In this document: in pieces, positions 52,600-61,926 of the stretch
Layout: every line of letters starts with the position of its first letter
Position numbering within the stretch: position 1 is the first letter of the stretch
Assembly (NCBI RefSeq): GCF_020171525.1
Contig: NZ_JAIVAI010000002.1
Span: forward strand, 62,001-126,000
Length of the DNA: 64,000 nt
Reading direction: 5' to 3'
From: Halobacillus yeomjeoni
GTDB taxonomy: Bacteria; Bacillota; Bacilli; Bacillales; Halobacillaceae
Translations under genes and position numbers: made by a program
Notes under the pieces: model-generated
The model's input: the letters and a program-made list of their open reading frames with translations, nothing else
What the model was told of the DNA's origin: nothing
Databases searched by the model: none

Positions 52600-53757
52600 A
52601 TGGTATCCACGAATACACGCTTTTGGATCCTGATCGGTCTTGTGACGATTTCTGGATTTTCCCAAGGAATGCTTCTCCCTTTGCTGGCCGTCATCCTGGA
52701 GCAAAACGGCATTTCATCATCCATCAATGGGTTACATGCCACCGGTCTATACATAGGAATATTGCTTTCATCTCCGTTTATGGAAAGGCCTCTTCGAAAA
52801 TTCGGCTATAAACCTATGATTATGTTCGGAGGCGCACTGGTCTTTCTTTCCCTGGCCTTCTTCCCATTTTGGCAGGCGCTTTGGTTTTGGTTCATCCTGA
52901 GGGTCACCATCGGGGTCGGCGATCAGATTCTGCACTTCGGCACACAAACATGGATTACAGCCACATCTGCGAAAGAATCACGAGGAAGAAGCATCGCCTA
53001 TTATGGAATGTTTTTCAGTATCGGTTTCACGCTGGGACCGTTGATGACCAATTTGCTTGACTGGAGCATCTATGCTCCTTTTTTGATTTCTGCATTTTTA
53101 AGTATGTTCGTTTGGGCTTTCATGATTCGTGTCAGAAACGAAATACCCGAAAAAGACCATACCACAGCCCATGGAACAAGTTCAATCAAAAGGTTCATGA
53201 AAGCCTTGCGTCTTGGCTGGGTAGCTTTTCTCCCTCCATTGGCTTATGGGTTTCTTGAAGCGACCTTACACGGAATCTTTCCGGTGTACGGGATGAGAAT
53301 TGGTCATGGAGTCAACATTCTTTCCTTGATTATTCCGACCTTTGCGTTTGCAAGTCTATTCTCTCAAATTCCTCTTGGAGCATTGAGCGACAGGATCGGA
53401 CGAAAAAAAGTGATCGCTGCCGTTGTAGCAGGCGGAGTTGTATCTTTCATTTTAGCAGCGATTTTAGAACAATCCGTCCTGGGGTTATTTTTCACTTTTG
53501 CTCTTGCAGGCCTATTCGTCGGGTCCCTGTTTTCATTAGGTATATCCTATATGACAGATTTACTGCCAAGAGAATTACTTCCAGCGGGAAACATTTTATG
53601 TGGAATGGCGTTCAGTTTAGGAAGCATCATCGGGCCATTTCTATCCGGTGTATTTCTTGACCTGTTTCCACAACTATCCTTTTTCTTCGTCATCATCGTG
53701 CTGCTCATCATAGTCATGTTCTGTACCACTTTTTCCAATCCTGAACAGGTGGAATGA
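52600..53757 (+). CDS. Major facilitator superfamily transporter
   Basis: A 385-residue carrier with twelve helices. The loop between helices 2 and 3 has a reduced motif A, while the repeat motif GALSDRIGRKKV (about 261) is intact between helices 8 and 9. It is in the drug/H+ antiporter size class; substrate unknown. GAGAGGGG precedes the ATG. Monocistronic. Confidence 0.88.
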   Translation: MVSTNTRFWILIGLVTISGFSQGMLLPLLAVILEQNGISSSINGLHATGLYIGILLSSPFMERPLRKFGYKPMIMFGGALVFLSLAFFPFWQALWFWFILRVTIGVGDQILHFGTQTWITATSAKESRGRSIAYYGMFFSIGFTLGPLMTNLLDWSIYAPFLISAFLSMFVWAFMIRVRNEIPEKDHTTAHGTSSIKRFMKALRLGWVAFLPPLAYGFLEATLHGIFPVYGMRIGHGVNILSLIIPTFAFASLFSQIPLGALSDRIGRKKVIAAVVAGGVVSFILAAILEQSVLGLFFTFALAGLFVGSLFSLGISYMTDLLPRELLPAGNILCGMAFSLGSIIGPFLSGVFLDLFPQLSFFFVIIVLLIIVMFCTTFSNPEQVE

Positions 53758-53768
53758 TGTGAAAATGT

Positions 53769-53810
53769 AAAAATGGGAATTGATCCAATGTGGATCGATT
53801 CCCATTTTTT
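53769..53810. terminator. Bidirectional terminator
   Basis: 18-bp imperfect stem AAAAATGGGAATTGATCC/GGATCGATTCCCATTTTT between the convergent MFS and znuA genes. Confidence 0.92.
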
Positions 53811-53827
53811 ATTCTTCTATAGCGACG

Positions 53828-54811
53828 TTATTCAGATAAGGCTTTTTTCAAGACCTCAAGGTTCTCGTTCATCAAGGTGAAATAATCTTCTTCTTGTTTC
53901 AAATCTTCTTCCGTACGTACCGACAAGTTATGAACGCGAAGCAAATCCGCCCCGATTTCTTTCTGGACCACCTTGGCGATTTTCGGTGTCACATTCTGCT
54001 CGAACAGAATATGGTCGATCTTTTTCCCTTTCCCTTCTTCAATGATGCGTTCCAATTCTTTTTGTGAAGGTTCATTCGATGGATCAAGTCCAGAGATCGC
54101 AATCTGCTCAAGACCATAAGCTTGCTCCCAGTACCCATAAGCCGCATGAGATACGATGATTTCATCTCCCGGCAGGCTGCTCAGAACTTCATGGTATTTC
54201 TGATCCAATTCATTCAATCTCTCTTTTAGATCATTGAAGTTTTCGTTGAATAAGGCTTCCCTCTCAGGTTTCAGCTCTACAAGGGCATCTTTGATATTCT
54301 CTGCCATTTGGACAGAGCGGAGTGGATCGAGCCATATATGCGGATCATTTCCTTCATGATTATGTCCTTCGTGGGAATCCGAATGGTTTTCACTACCGTT
54401 AGCCTGATCATGATTTATTTGTTCGCCATCATGTTCATGTTTTTCCAAATCAATGCCATGAGCCGCTTCTACGACTTTTACATCCTCCGGCTGAATCGTG
54501 GATGATATTTTTTCGGCGTACCCTTCCAAAGTTGCTCCACTGTAAATGAAAGCATCTGCTTCCGCCATCTTCACCATTTCTTTCGTCGTCGGTTCATATG
54601 TGTGCGGATCAGAGCCCGGTGGAAGTATAGACTTCACATTGACATATTCCCCTCCGATTTGTTCGGTGAAATATTCAAGTGGATAAATCGTTGTATAAAT
54701 CGTTATTTCGCCTGTCGTTTGATTATCGGAAGAAGAGTCTCCCGTGCTGCATGCAGTCAAAAACACAGCGATAAAAGTGATGATAATTACATTCAATATA
54801 GATCTTTTCAT
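53828..54811 (-). CDS. znuA: Zinc ABC transporter substrate-binding lipoprotein
   Basis: A 327-residue cluster 9 binding protein. Lipobox VFLTACS (about residue 20); zinc histidines are expected in PPGSDPHTYEPT (about 64) and at DPHIWLDP and VSHAAYGY. A histidine/aspartate-rich loop (HSDSHEGHNHEGNDPH) lies near 140, typical of zinc uptake. GGGGAGG precedes the ATG at 54811; the frame starts 7 codons earlier. It has its own Zur-controlled promoter, downstream of zur. Confidence 0.94.
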   Translation of the reverse strand: MKRSILNVIIITFIAVFLTACSTGDSSSDNQTTGEITIYTTIYPLEYFTEQIGGEYVNVKSILPPGSDPHTYEPTTKEMVKMAEADAFIYSGATLEGYAEKISSTIQPEDVKVVEAAHGIDLEKHEHDGEQINHDQANGSENHSDSHEGHNHEGNDPHIWLDPLRSVQMAENIKDALVELKPEREALFNENFNDLKERLNELDQKYHEVLSSLPGDEIIVSHAAYGYWEQAYGLEQIAISGLDPSNEPSQKELERIIEEGKGKKIDHILFEQNVTPKIAKVVQKEIGADLLRVHNLSVRTEEDLKQEEDYFTLMNENLEVLKKALSE

Positions 54812-54837
54812 TTCGGTCCTCCCCTTTACCAAAATGG

Positions 54838-54866
54838 ATTATATACCAATAGTCCTATTAAGTAAA
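54838..54866 (-). promoter_or_regulatory. znuA promoter
   Basis: -35 TTTACT (54861-54866), 17-base spacer, -10 TATAAT (54838-54843). Confidence 0.8.
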
Positions 54867-54884
54867 TAGTAATGATTACTTTTT
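54864..54884. promoter_or_regulatory. Zur box at znuA
   Basis: AAATAGTAATGATTACTTTTT, close to the Bacillus Zur consensus AAATCGTAATNATTACGATTT; it overlaps the -35 box. Confidence 0.85.
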
Positions 54885-54917
54885 ATTTTCTTTAGGATTG
54901 GATTTTTCCAATTATAA

Positions 54918-54940
54918 GAAAAGCCTGCGATTTCTCGCAG
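54918..54940 (-). terminator. Terminator of the znuC-znuB-zur operon
   Basis: CTGCGA/TCGCAG stem with a 4-base loop and a short minus-strand T run; separates zur from znuA. Confidence 0.75.
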
Positions 54941-54941
54941 A

Positions 54942-55352
54942 CTAACTACACGCCGGACATTTTCCGTAAATTTCAAACTTATGATTTTCCACTTGATAGC
55001 CTCTTAAATCTTCACCGAGCTCATCCATAGGACATGTTTCTATCGACTTGGTCTTTCCGCAGTCCGTGCAGATGAAGTGGTGATGATGTCCGTGTGTACC
55101 ACAGCCTAAACGGAAGTGTTTTTCACCGTCCAGCTCTGTAGCTTCTAGAATTTCCACATCTGCCATCAAATAAAGATTGCGGTAGATCGTATCGTAACTC
55201 ACACTTGGAAAATCTGCTTGAATTTCTTTCAGAATATCTTTAGCAGCGAAGTATTGTTCCTGCTCTGCAAGAATACTCAAGATTCTCTCCCTCTGCTTCG
55301 TGTGTTTGTACCCATTTTCTTTCAGCTTTTGAATGGCTGTTTTGACATTCAT
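54942..55352 (-). CDS. zur: Zinc uptake regulator Zur (Fur family)
   Basis: A 136-residue repressor: winged HTH (SVSYDTIYRNLYLM, about residue 50), metal-sensing loop with GTHGHHHHFICTDCG (about 87-101) and the structural CxxC pairs CTDC and CPAC. Assignment to Zur rather than Fur or PerR rests on the operon with znuCB and on the two Zur boxes nearby. Its ATG overlaps the znuB stop as ATGA. Confidence 0.92.
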   Translation of the reverse strand: MNVKTAIQKLKENGYKHTKQRERILSILAEQEQYFAAKDILKEIQADFPSVSYDTIYRNLYLMADVEILEATELDGEKHFRLGCGTHGHHHHFICTDCGKTKSIETCPMDELGEDLRGYQVENHKFEIYGKCPACS

Positions 55353-56206
55353 GATGCCTCACCCTTTATCCATAGTTGCTGACTCATTTTCTTGTACAGG
55401 ATTGTCATGATTAACAATAGTATCGCGGTCATGACAATTGTTCCTCCAGGAGGCACACTTAAATGATAGGAAGAAAATAAGCCGACCAAAACCGAAGTTT
55501 CACCAAAAGCGATCGATAATCCGATCGTTTGCTTGAAGCTTTTTGATAACCGTAGTGCGGCAGCTACCGGCAGCGTCATCAAAGCGGATACGAGCAAAAT
55601 CCCGACCACCTGCATGGACGAAGCGATGACGAGGGCAACCATGACAATGAATAAAAGATGAATCCATCTGGCATTCACACCGGAAGTAGCCGCGTGCTCT
55701 TCATCAAACGAAAGGACGAAAAGTTCCTTATAAAATAAAATGACAATGACGATGACAGCGACCGTAATGGAGAGCACCGTCCACATACTCGCCCGATCGA
55801 CAGCTGTTACACTTCCAAATAAATAACTGAATAAATCCGTATTGAAGCCGTCAGCTAAAGAAATCAAAATGACACCAAGGCCGATCCCACCGGATAAAAT
55901 GATCGGAATGGCCAGTTCCTCATAATGTTTATACAGTTTTCGAAGACGCTCAATCAGTATGGCTCCTGCGACAGAAAAAACCATCCCCATATAGACAGGG
56001 TTCCAATCCTGGACGGCGGTGACCCTTTTTTCCAGCAGTAAACTCGCTGCAATCCCTGTGAGGGTGATGTGGGATAATGCATCAGCGATCAATGATAAGC
56101 GTCGAACGACGATGAAAACTCCGAGCAGCGGAGCGATGAGTCCGATCAGAATACCTGTGATAGCCGCATTTTGTAAAAATTCATATTGAAAAAAGCTCTC
56201 AATCAT
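55349..56206 (-). CDS. znuB: Zinc ABC transporter permease
   Basis: A 285-residue ABC-3 family permease with eight or nine helices; VVRRLSLIADALSH (about 36-49) and GVNARWIHLLFI are family blocks. The frame is open 8 codons upstream, but GAGGTG seven bases before the ATG at 56206 gives MIESFFQYEF. It overlaps znuC by 8 bases. Confidence 0.93.
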   Translation of the reverse strand: MIESFFQYEFLQNAAITGILIGLIAPLLGVFIVVRRLSLIADALSHITLTGIAASLLLEKRVTAVQDWNPVYMGMVFSVAGAILIERLRKLYKHYEELAIPIILSGGIGLGVILISLADGFNTDLFSYLFGSVTAVDRASMWTVLSITVAVIVIVILFYKELFVLSFDEEHAATSGVNARWIHLLFIVMVALVIASSMQVVGILLVSALMTLPVAAALRLSKSFKQTIGLSIAFGETSVLVGLFSSYHLSVPPGGTIVMTAILLLIMTILYKKMSQQLWIKGEAS

Positions 56207-56984
56207 TGTGATACACCTCGTGATGGTCATGATTATGCGTCAATTGCTGAACCGAATGACCATACAAACGATTCAAATCCTGTTCATTAAATTCATCATA
56301 TTCTTCACTGGCGCCGTGGAAATGGACCGTTTTATTCATACAGATGACATGTGTGGCATGGTCTGTGATCGTGCCGATATCATGAGTCACCATCAACAGC
56401 GTAATACCCTCTTCTTTATTCAATCTACCTAACAGGTTGTAAAACTCCGTGACGTGTTTGGAATCGACTCCGACCGTCGGCTCATCCAGAATCAATAAGG
56501 AAGGATCACTGACAAGGGCCCGCGCGATGAATACACGCTGCTGTTGTCCCCCGGATAAATCTCCTATATTCGAATGGGCATAGGCTTCCATTCCAACTGT
56601 CTTCAATGCACTCAGCGCTTTTTCTTTATGTTTTTTATTGAAAAATTTAAATGTACCGATCTTGGATACCAGCCCTGCTTTGACGACTTCTAAAACTGTA
56701 GCTGGAAAGCCGGAGTTGAAGCTGTTCGCTTTTTGTGAAACAAAGCCGATCTCTTTCCAATCTTTAAATTGTTTGATCGGTTGACCGAACAAACGGATTT
56801 TCCCCTTTGTTTGTTTCTCCAAGCCCAGCATCAACTTGATCAGCGTGGACTTGCCCGAGCCATTCGGTCCCACAAGCCCCAGGAACTGTCCTTGATCAAT
56901 AGTCAGACTTACATCTTGGACAACCGTTTCTTTTTCATATTTAAAAGAGACATGATCCATTTCTACAATTGGATAGTTGTTCAT
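56199..56984 (-). CDS. znuC: Zinc ABC transporter ATP-binding protein
   Basis: A 261-residue ABC ATPase: Walker A GPNGSGKST (about 39), Q-loop SQKANSF, signature LSGGQQQR (about 143), Walker B LLILDEP and the switch VTHD. A histidine-rich C-terminus (HNHDHHEVYHND) may bind zinc. First gene of the Zur-controlled operon. GAGAGGG precedes the ATG. Confidence 0.95.
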   Translation of the reverse strand: MNNYPIVEMDHVSFKYEKETVVQDVSLTIDQGQFLGLVGPNGSGKSTLIKLMLGLEKQTKGKIRLFGQPIKQFKDWKEIGFVSQKANSFNSGFPATVLEVVKAGLVSKIGTFKFFNKKHKEKALSALKTVGMEAYAHSNIGDLSGGQQQRVFIARALVSDPSLLILDEPTVGVDSKHVTEFYNLLGRLNKEEGITLLMVTHDIGTITDHATHVICMNKTVHFHGASEEYDEFNEQDLNRLYGHSVQQLTHNHDHHEVYHND

Positions 56985-57005
56985 TCGTTATCCCTCTCAC
57001 GTTTT

Positions 57006-57026
57006 AAATAATAATGATTACGATTT
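57006..57026. promoter_or_regulatory. Zur box at znuC
   Basis: AAATAATAATGATTACGATTT differs from the Zur consensus AAATCGTAATNATTACGATTT at two positions. It lies 14-34 bases downstream of the -10 box, over the transcription start side. Confidence 0.9.
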
Positions 57027-57039
57027 ACACATAAATTTT

Positions 57040-57068
57040 ATCATATCCTATAAAAGTGTGCGAATCAA
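57040..57068 (-). promoter_or_regulatory. znuC promoter
   Basis: -35 TTGATT (57063-57068), 17-base spacer, -10 TATGAT (57040-57045). Confidence 0.7.
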
Positions 57069-57168
57069 ATTTTATGCATTATGGGTAGGAATCTACAGAA
57101 GATTTATAAGCAGAATGGATATATCAGCGAATATAAAAGTTTATTGATTAAACTCAAGCGGGTCAAAA

Positions 57169-57200
57169 GAAAAACGCCAGAGCATATACTCTGACGCTTT
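57169..57200 (-). terminator. Terminator of the cystine-type ABC unit
   Basis: AACGCCAGAG/CTCTGACGCTT stem with minus-strand T5, overlapping the permease stop. Confidence 0.82.
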
Positions 57201-57891
57201 ATAAATATCTGTTATACCGTTTTTCAAGGTAATCCTGAAGACCAGAGAAAATCATGGTCAACGGCCAATAAATAAGAGCTGCTGTGATATACATCGTCAT
57301 AGAATCGATCTCACGTCCCGCTGCGATTTGGGCTTTGTTCAAAATCTCAGGCACCGAAATCATAGCGGCAAGGGAAGTTGCTTTCAAAAGGTCGAGAAAG
57401 ACGTTACCGAGCGGCGGGATTGCAATCCTGATGGCCTGAGGCATGATGATTCTCCGCACGGTTTTCCAATAAGTGAACCCTAAGGCCCGGGCAGATTCCC
57501 ATTGGCCGTGAGAAACACTGTTCAGAGAAGCACGGTTGATCTCAGCGATATACGCTGCACTGTTCGTACCGAACCCGATGACTGCTGCGACCGTAGCAGG
57601 AAGGTCGATCCCTACGACAGGAAGTCCGAAATAGAGGACAAATAGATAAACTAAAATCGGTGTTCCCCTCATAAAGGATATATACAAGCGGGCCGGCCAC
57701 CTCAGCCATTTATGATCAGACCCTCTGGCAAGTGCAAGAAAGAACCCGATGATAAGACCCATTGCCATTCCGAGTACAGCAACGAATAAAGTTAATGGGA
57801 CACCTTCCAATATGAAAGGAAGGTTATCCCATGCTCGTTGAATATTGAAGAACTTTTCAATTTGTATGGTATCGACTTCAATCCCAAACAT
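57199..57891 (-). CDS. Polar amino acid (cystine-type) ABC permease
   Basis: A 230-residue permease of the HisMQ/TcyB type with five helices. The ATPase-contact loop is SARALGFTYWKTVRRIIMPQAIR (EAA loop, about 135-157), and SFMRGTPILVYLFVLYFGLP is characteristic. It is likely to import cystine, but other polar amino acids are possible. It starts 11 bases after the binding-protein gene. No ATPase gene follows: a terminator comes directly after it. Confidence 0.88.
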   Translation of the reverse strand: MFGIEVDTIQIEKFFNIQRAWDNLPFILEGVPLTLFVAVLGMAMGLIIGFFLALARGSDHKWLRWPARLYISFMRGTPILVYLFVLYFGLPVVGIDLPATVAAVIGFGTNSAAYIAEINRASLNSVSHGQWESARALGFTYWKTVRRIIMPQAIRIAIPPLGNVFLDLLKATSLAAMISVPEILNKAQIAAGREIDSMTMYITAALIYWPLTMIFSGLQDYLEKRYNRYL

Positions 57892-57902
57892 AAATGAGCC
57901 CC

Positions 57903-58787
57903 TTAAAGGTCTAGGCCTTCAAGTTCACGCACGTCTTCTTCAGGCTTCTTAGAAGCGTCTTTTCCTCCGAAAAACTCCTTAGAGATTTCAGTCAATGTTC
58001 CATTTTCACGTAACTCCTGAAGAGCTGCGTCGATTTCCTCTTTCAACTTGTCTGCATCTTTAGGCATGACGATGGCAGAGTTCGTCGGGTGGAACTGCAG
58101 ATCTGGATGCAGCTGGACTTCAATGTCCGGCATAGCTTTCAATGCAAGAGACTGCAGGTAGTAATCATTGATGATGAAATCTGTACGTCCATTCTCTACG
58201 TCTCTCAAATAAACATCGTTCGTCACATTTCCGTATGTTTTCGTTTCAGCACCAAAGTGCTCTGCGATTTGAGAGAAGACTGTAGTCGCTCCTCCACCGT
58301 GTTTTTTGCCTTCTAAGTCTTCAAGCGTTTCAATTCCGGATAAGTCAGACTCTCTGACGATCATCGTGGAATAAGAATACTTGTAAGGTTCACTGAAAGA
58401 AAACTGCTTTTTGCGATCTTCTGTCACTTCCATATCGTTGATGACGACATCCACACGTCCACTGTTAATGGCAGTGAGAAGCCCGTCCACTCCGTATTCT
58501 TCGAATTTCAATTCAACTCCAAGCTTTTCAGCCACTTTACGCATGACTTCGACATCATAACCGGTCAACTCATCAGAGTCCTGCGGATAATAAGAAGCCG
58601 GGAACAGCGTTCCGGAAGTACCTACGACGATTTCGCCTTCTTCTTGTATTTCGCTCCACTTCGTGTTGGAAGCTTCTTCTTTTTGTTTATCACCATTAGA
58701 ATTTTCCTCGTTAGATTCGCTTGAACCACATGCAATAAGTACAAATGATAGCAAAAGCATAAAGGAAACTAAAAGGGTTTTGCGCAT
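57903..58787 (-). CDS. Amino acid ABC substrate-binding lipoprotein (cystine-type)
   Basis: A 294-residue SBP_bac_3 protein. Signal with lipobox FVLIACGSS (about residue 20), then the conserved start of the lobe GEIVVGTSGTLFPASYY, GYDVEVMRKVAEKLG and DVVINDMEVTEDRKKQFSFSEPY. This pattern resembles TcyA-type cystine binders. AGGTGG supports the ATG at 58787. It is the first gene of the unit. Confidence 0.88.
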   Translation of the reverse strand: MRKTLLVSFMLLLSFVLIACGSSESNEENSNGDKQKEEASNTKWSEIQEEGEIVVGTSGTLFPASYYPQDSDELTGYDVEVMRKVAEKLGVELKFEEYGVDGLLTAINSGRVDVVINDMEVTEDRKKQFSFSEPYKYSYSTMIVRESDLSGIETLEDLEGKKHGGGATTVFSQIAEHFGAETKTYGNVTNDVYLRDVENGRTDFIINDYYLQSLALKAMPDIEVQLHPDLQFHPTNSAIVMPKDADKLKEEIDAALQELRENGTLTEISKEFFGGKDASKKPEEDVRELEGLDL

Positions 58788-58831
58788 GGGATGTATCCAC
58801 CTTTCCGAATGTTGTTTGTATACCCTCATAT

Positions 58832-58861
58832 AATATAGCAACTTGACACATGTAATATCAA
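58832..58861 (-). promoter_or_regulatory. Promoter of the cystine-type ABC unit
   Basis: -35 TTGATA (58856-58861), 18-base spacer, -10 TATATT (58832-58837). No S-box or other riboswitch is seen between it and the gene. Confidence 0.65.
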
Positions 58862-59042
58862 CTGTATTGCTCGGTTTTTTACTTGTTTGAACTTTCTGAA
58901 AAAATAACTTTTCATTCTTGACTTACCTTCTTTACATGCTACGATAAATACACACATATATATTTATAATTATTATAAAATAAACTAACCCCCATTTTCT
59001 TTATTTTCGTACCTTTCCATTCTGAAAACTCATAATTGATGT

Positions 59043-59057
59043 TGGTTATCATTCTCA
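59043..59057. promoter_or_regulatory. Fur/PerR-type box before the P-type ATPase
   Basis: TGGTTATCATTCTCA agrees with the Fur 7-1-7 consensus TGATAATNATTATCA at 11 of 14 fixed positions. It ends 9 bases before the AAGGAG ribosome site. It could also be a PerR site, which would fit zosA. Confidence 0.55.
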
Positions 59058-59081
59058 ATTGATATAAGGAGATGAGAACAA

Positions 59082-60998
59082 ATGCCCTCCCAATCTCAAT
59101 CACTCCTCCTTGAAAGACATAACTTCCTGCCTTCATTGTTGAAAAGGTTAAAAGAACATTCTGAAATGGTATCAGCACTTTTAAGCGGTGTATTGATCGC
59201 TGCTGCCTGGATCAGTGAACACCACCTCCCCACCTCTTTTTATGTATCTCTGTATGTTTCAGCTTTTATCATCGGAGGCTATGCAAAGGCTAAAGAAGGA
59301 ATCACAGAAACCATCCATGACAGATCGTTGAATGTGGAGCTGCTCATGATTCTTGCTGCCCTTGGCTCTGCTTCTATCGGATATTGGATGGAAGGTGCTA
59401 TTTTGATTTTCATTTTTGCACTGAGCGGTGCATTGGAAACGTACACGATGAATAAAAGCCAAAAAGAAATATCGTCCCTTATGAAGCTTCAGCCGGAAGA
59501 AGCGTTGAAAATTATGGACGATGGATATGAAGTCACTCGTGTTACCAGTTTAAAAGTAGGAGACCGCATTTTAATCAAGCCGGGTGAACGAATACCCGCC
59601 GACGGCCGAATATCTAAAGGTTCGACTACCATCGACGAGAGCGCAATCACGGGTGAATCCATCCCTGCTTCCAAGAGTTTAAAACAGGATGTTTTCGCCG
59701 GCACTGTCAACTTAGATGGCAGTATCGTCGTTTCAGTGACGAAGAAGTCCACAGAAACTTTATTTCAGAAAATCATCCAAATGGTACAGAACGCGCAAAG
59801 TCAAAAATCCCCCTCCCAATTATTCATTGAACGATTCGAAAGTATTTATGTAAAAGTCGTATTGATCATCGTCGCACTTATGCTGTTTCTTCCACATTAC
59901 TTATTCGGGTGGAGCTGGATGGATACGATTTATCGGGCGATGATCCTTCTCGTAGTCGCCTCTCCCTGTGCTCTTGTAGCTTCTATCATGCCTGCAACTC
60001 TCTCGGCTATTTCAAACGGTGCCCGTTATGGACTTCTCTTCAAAGGCGGCGTCCACCTGGAGAACTTGTCCCAATTGAAAGCCATCGCCTTTGACAAAAC
60101 CGGAACACTGACGAACGGAACTCCAGTTGTTACTGACGCATTCTTTGCAGAAGAGGAAGACAAGGATCACATTTTAAGAATAGTCGCCTCCATTGAACAG
60201 GAATCCAACCACCCATTAGCAAAAGCGGTCGTCCAGTATGTATACAGACAAGACGTCTCCCCCGTCCAGGTTGAACATATGAGGGATTTGAGTGGAAAAG
60301 GAGTGACTGCCCAAGTCGACGGTGAAAACTGGTCGATCGGCAACCCCGGATTTATAGGAAAGGACAAAGCCCACGCTTTTCATAATGGAGTTTTCACCGA
60401 ACTTGCCCACGAAGGAAAGTCCGTAATTTTCGTAAAAAAAGAAGATCAAGTGGTCGCTCTCTTCGCACTGAAAGATACAGTAAGGAAAGAAACTAAAGCT
60501 GCCATTGAAGGGCTTAAAAAAAGAGGTATCTATACGATCATGCTGACAGGAGACAATCCCGCTACAGCACAAGCGATCGCTGAAGAAGTAGGGGTGGATC
60601 ACTATATTGCAGAACTGCATCCAGATCAAAAAGTCCACGAAATCAAACGATTGAAATCCATTTATAAACAAGTTGCCATGGTCGGGGACGGTATCAATGA
60701 TGCTCCTGCACTGGCGAGTGCTGATGTTGGAATTGCCATGGGTGAAGGAACCGACGTAGCTTTAGAGACAGCCGACGTCGTCTTGATGAAAAATGACCTT
60801 CCAAGAATCAACCAGGCCATCAGCCTTTCCACACGGATGACCACCATTGTTAAACAGAATGTATTTTTTTCTATCCTTATCATCTTGCTATTGATCGTCA
60901 GCAATTTTTTACAAGTCCTGGACCTTCCACTCGGAGTCATCGGACATGAAGGGAGTACGATCTTAGTCATCTTGAACGGGTTGAGGTTATTACGGTGA
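59082..60998 (+). CDS. zosA: Heavy-metal P1B-type ATPase (ZosA-like)
   Basis: A 638-residue pump without N-terminal metal-binding domains. The membrane motif is SPCALVAS (about 290), the phosphorylated aspartate lies in FDKTGTLTNG (about 334), TGES is at about 188, SNHPLAKAV at about 372 and GDGINDAPALASADVGIAMG at about 526. The SPC motif and length match B. subtilis ZosA, a peroxide-induced zinc importer; CadA-type export is the alternative. It faces the zinc operon across the cystine-type genes. AAGGAG ten bases before the ATG. Confidence 0.85.
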   Translation: MPSQSQSLLLERHNFLPSLLKRLKEHSEMVSALLSGVLIAAAWISEHHLPTSFYVSLYVSAFIIGGYAKAKEGITETIHDRSLNVELLMILAALGSASIGYWMEGAILIFIFALSGALETYTMNKSQKEISSLMKLQPEEALKIMDDGYEVTRVTSLKVGDRILIKPGERIPADGRISKGSTTIDESAITGESIPASKSLKQDVFAGTVNLDGSIVVSVTKKSTETLFQKIIQMVQNAQSQKSPSQLFIERFESIYVKVVLIIVALMLFLPHYLFGWSWMDTIYRAMILLVVASPCALVASIMPATLSAISNGARYGLLFKGGVHLENLSQLKAIAFDKTGTLTNGTPVVTDAFFAEEEDKDHILRIVASIEQESNHPLAKAVVQYVYRQDVSPVQVEHMRDLSGKGVTAQVDGENWSIGNPGFIGKDKAHAFHNGVFTELAHEGKSVIFVKKEDQVVALFALKDTVRKETKAAIEGLKKRGIYTIMLTGDNPATAQAIAEEVGVDHYIAELHPDQKVHEIKRLKSIYKQVAMVGDGINDAPALASADVGIAMGEGTDVALETADVVLMKNDLPRINQAISLSTRMTTIVKQNVFFSILIILLLIVSNFLQVLDLPLGVIGHEGSTILVILNGLRLLR

Positions 60999-61031
60999 AC
61001 CACTTCTCTTTCTAATGATCCTGATCCAACT

Positions 61032-61062
61032 CAAAAAAGCTCAGACCGGCGCTGAGCTTTTT
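61032..61062. terminator. Bidirectional terminator
   Basis: AAAAAGCTCAG/CTGAGCTTTTT stem with a GC-rich centre, between convergent genes. Confidence 0.9.
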
Positions 61063-61078
61063 TGGATTGTTCGCATAT

Positions 61079-61900
61079 CTATGACTGCTTTCTCCGTTTA
61101 TGGATCATTGCATTGATTTCACCGCCGGCAATGATGACGATACCTGAGAGGTAGAACCAGATCATCAACACGATGACGCCTCCCAAACTGCCGTAGGTTG
61201 CTGAAAAATTCCCCAGATTGCTTACGTAAAAAGAAAACAACAGAGATACCAGCTGCCAGCCGACTGTAGCAAAGACTGCTCCGACAACAGCATCCTTGTA
61301 TTTCAAACGCTTATTGGGTGCCGTTACAAACAAAAAGGATAAGACGATGAAGAAAATGATTGAAGAAATCACCCATCTGAGAGCATCCCACATAGCGATA
61401 AAGCTATCAGACAACCCGAAGAACGAGAATACATACACACCAATTGCATGACCAAGTACGGGAAGTAAAAAAGCGACTCCGATGACAACGACCATTGCCA
61501 GGGTCAAAACAATCGCTATTAAACGGGCAACCAAAAACGGCCGGCTTTCCTCCACATTGTGAGCCCGGTTGAATGCACGCATGATCGCGTTGACACCGTT
61601 AGAAGCCGCCCATAACGTCCCTATGATCCCGATCGACAATAAGCTGCCGCTTTCATTGTACAAAAGAGGCGTCAAGTTATCCGTAATAATTTCAAAGGTT
61701 TCTGGCGGGGCATAGGTTTTAACAAAGGACAATACCCTATATTCATCAATATGTAAATGCCCCAACAATGTAATCAAAAAGATCATGAAAGGAAACAAAG
61801 ACAAAAGAAAAAAATAGGCTAGCTGAGCGGCCATGCCGGGAATATCATCCTCTTTGACACGTGTTACAAATTCTTTGATAAAGCTCATGATGTTTTTCAT
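61079..61900 (-). CDS. yfkH: YihY/BrkB family membrane protein (YfkH-like)
   Basis: A 273-residue protein with six helices and the family blocks DDIPGMAAQLAYFFLLSLFPF (about 18-38), LWAASNGVNAIMRAFN (about 102) and YGSLGGVIVLMIWFYLSG (about 236). Function of the family is unknown; an exporter role is often suggested. Third gene of the yfkJ-yfkI-yfkH unit as in B. subtilis. Confidence 0.87.
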   Translation of the reverse strand: MKNIMSFIKEFVTRVKEDDIPGMAAQLAYFFLLSLFPFMIFLITLLGHLHIDEYRVLSFVKTYAPPETFEIITDNLTPLLYNESGSLLSIGIIGTLWAASNGVNAIMRAFNRAHNVEESRPFLVARLIAIVLTLAMVVVIGVAFLLPVLGHAIGVYVFSFFGLSDSFIAMWDALRWVISSIIFFIVLSFLFVTAPNKRLKYKDAVVGAVFATVGWQLVSLLFSFYVSNLGNFSATYGSLGGVIVLMIWFYLSGIVIIAGGEINAMIHKRRKQS

Positions 61901-61926
61901 GATATTCCTTCTCCTTACTGCCAGGG

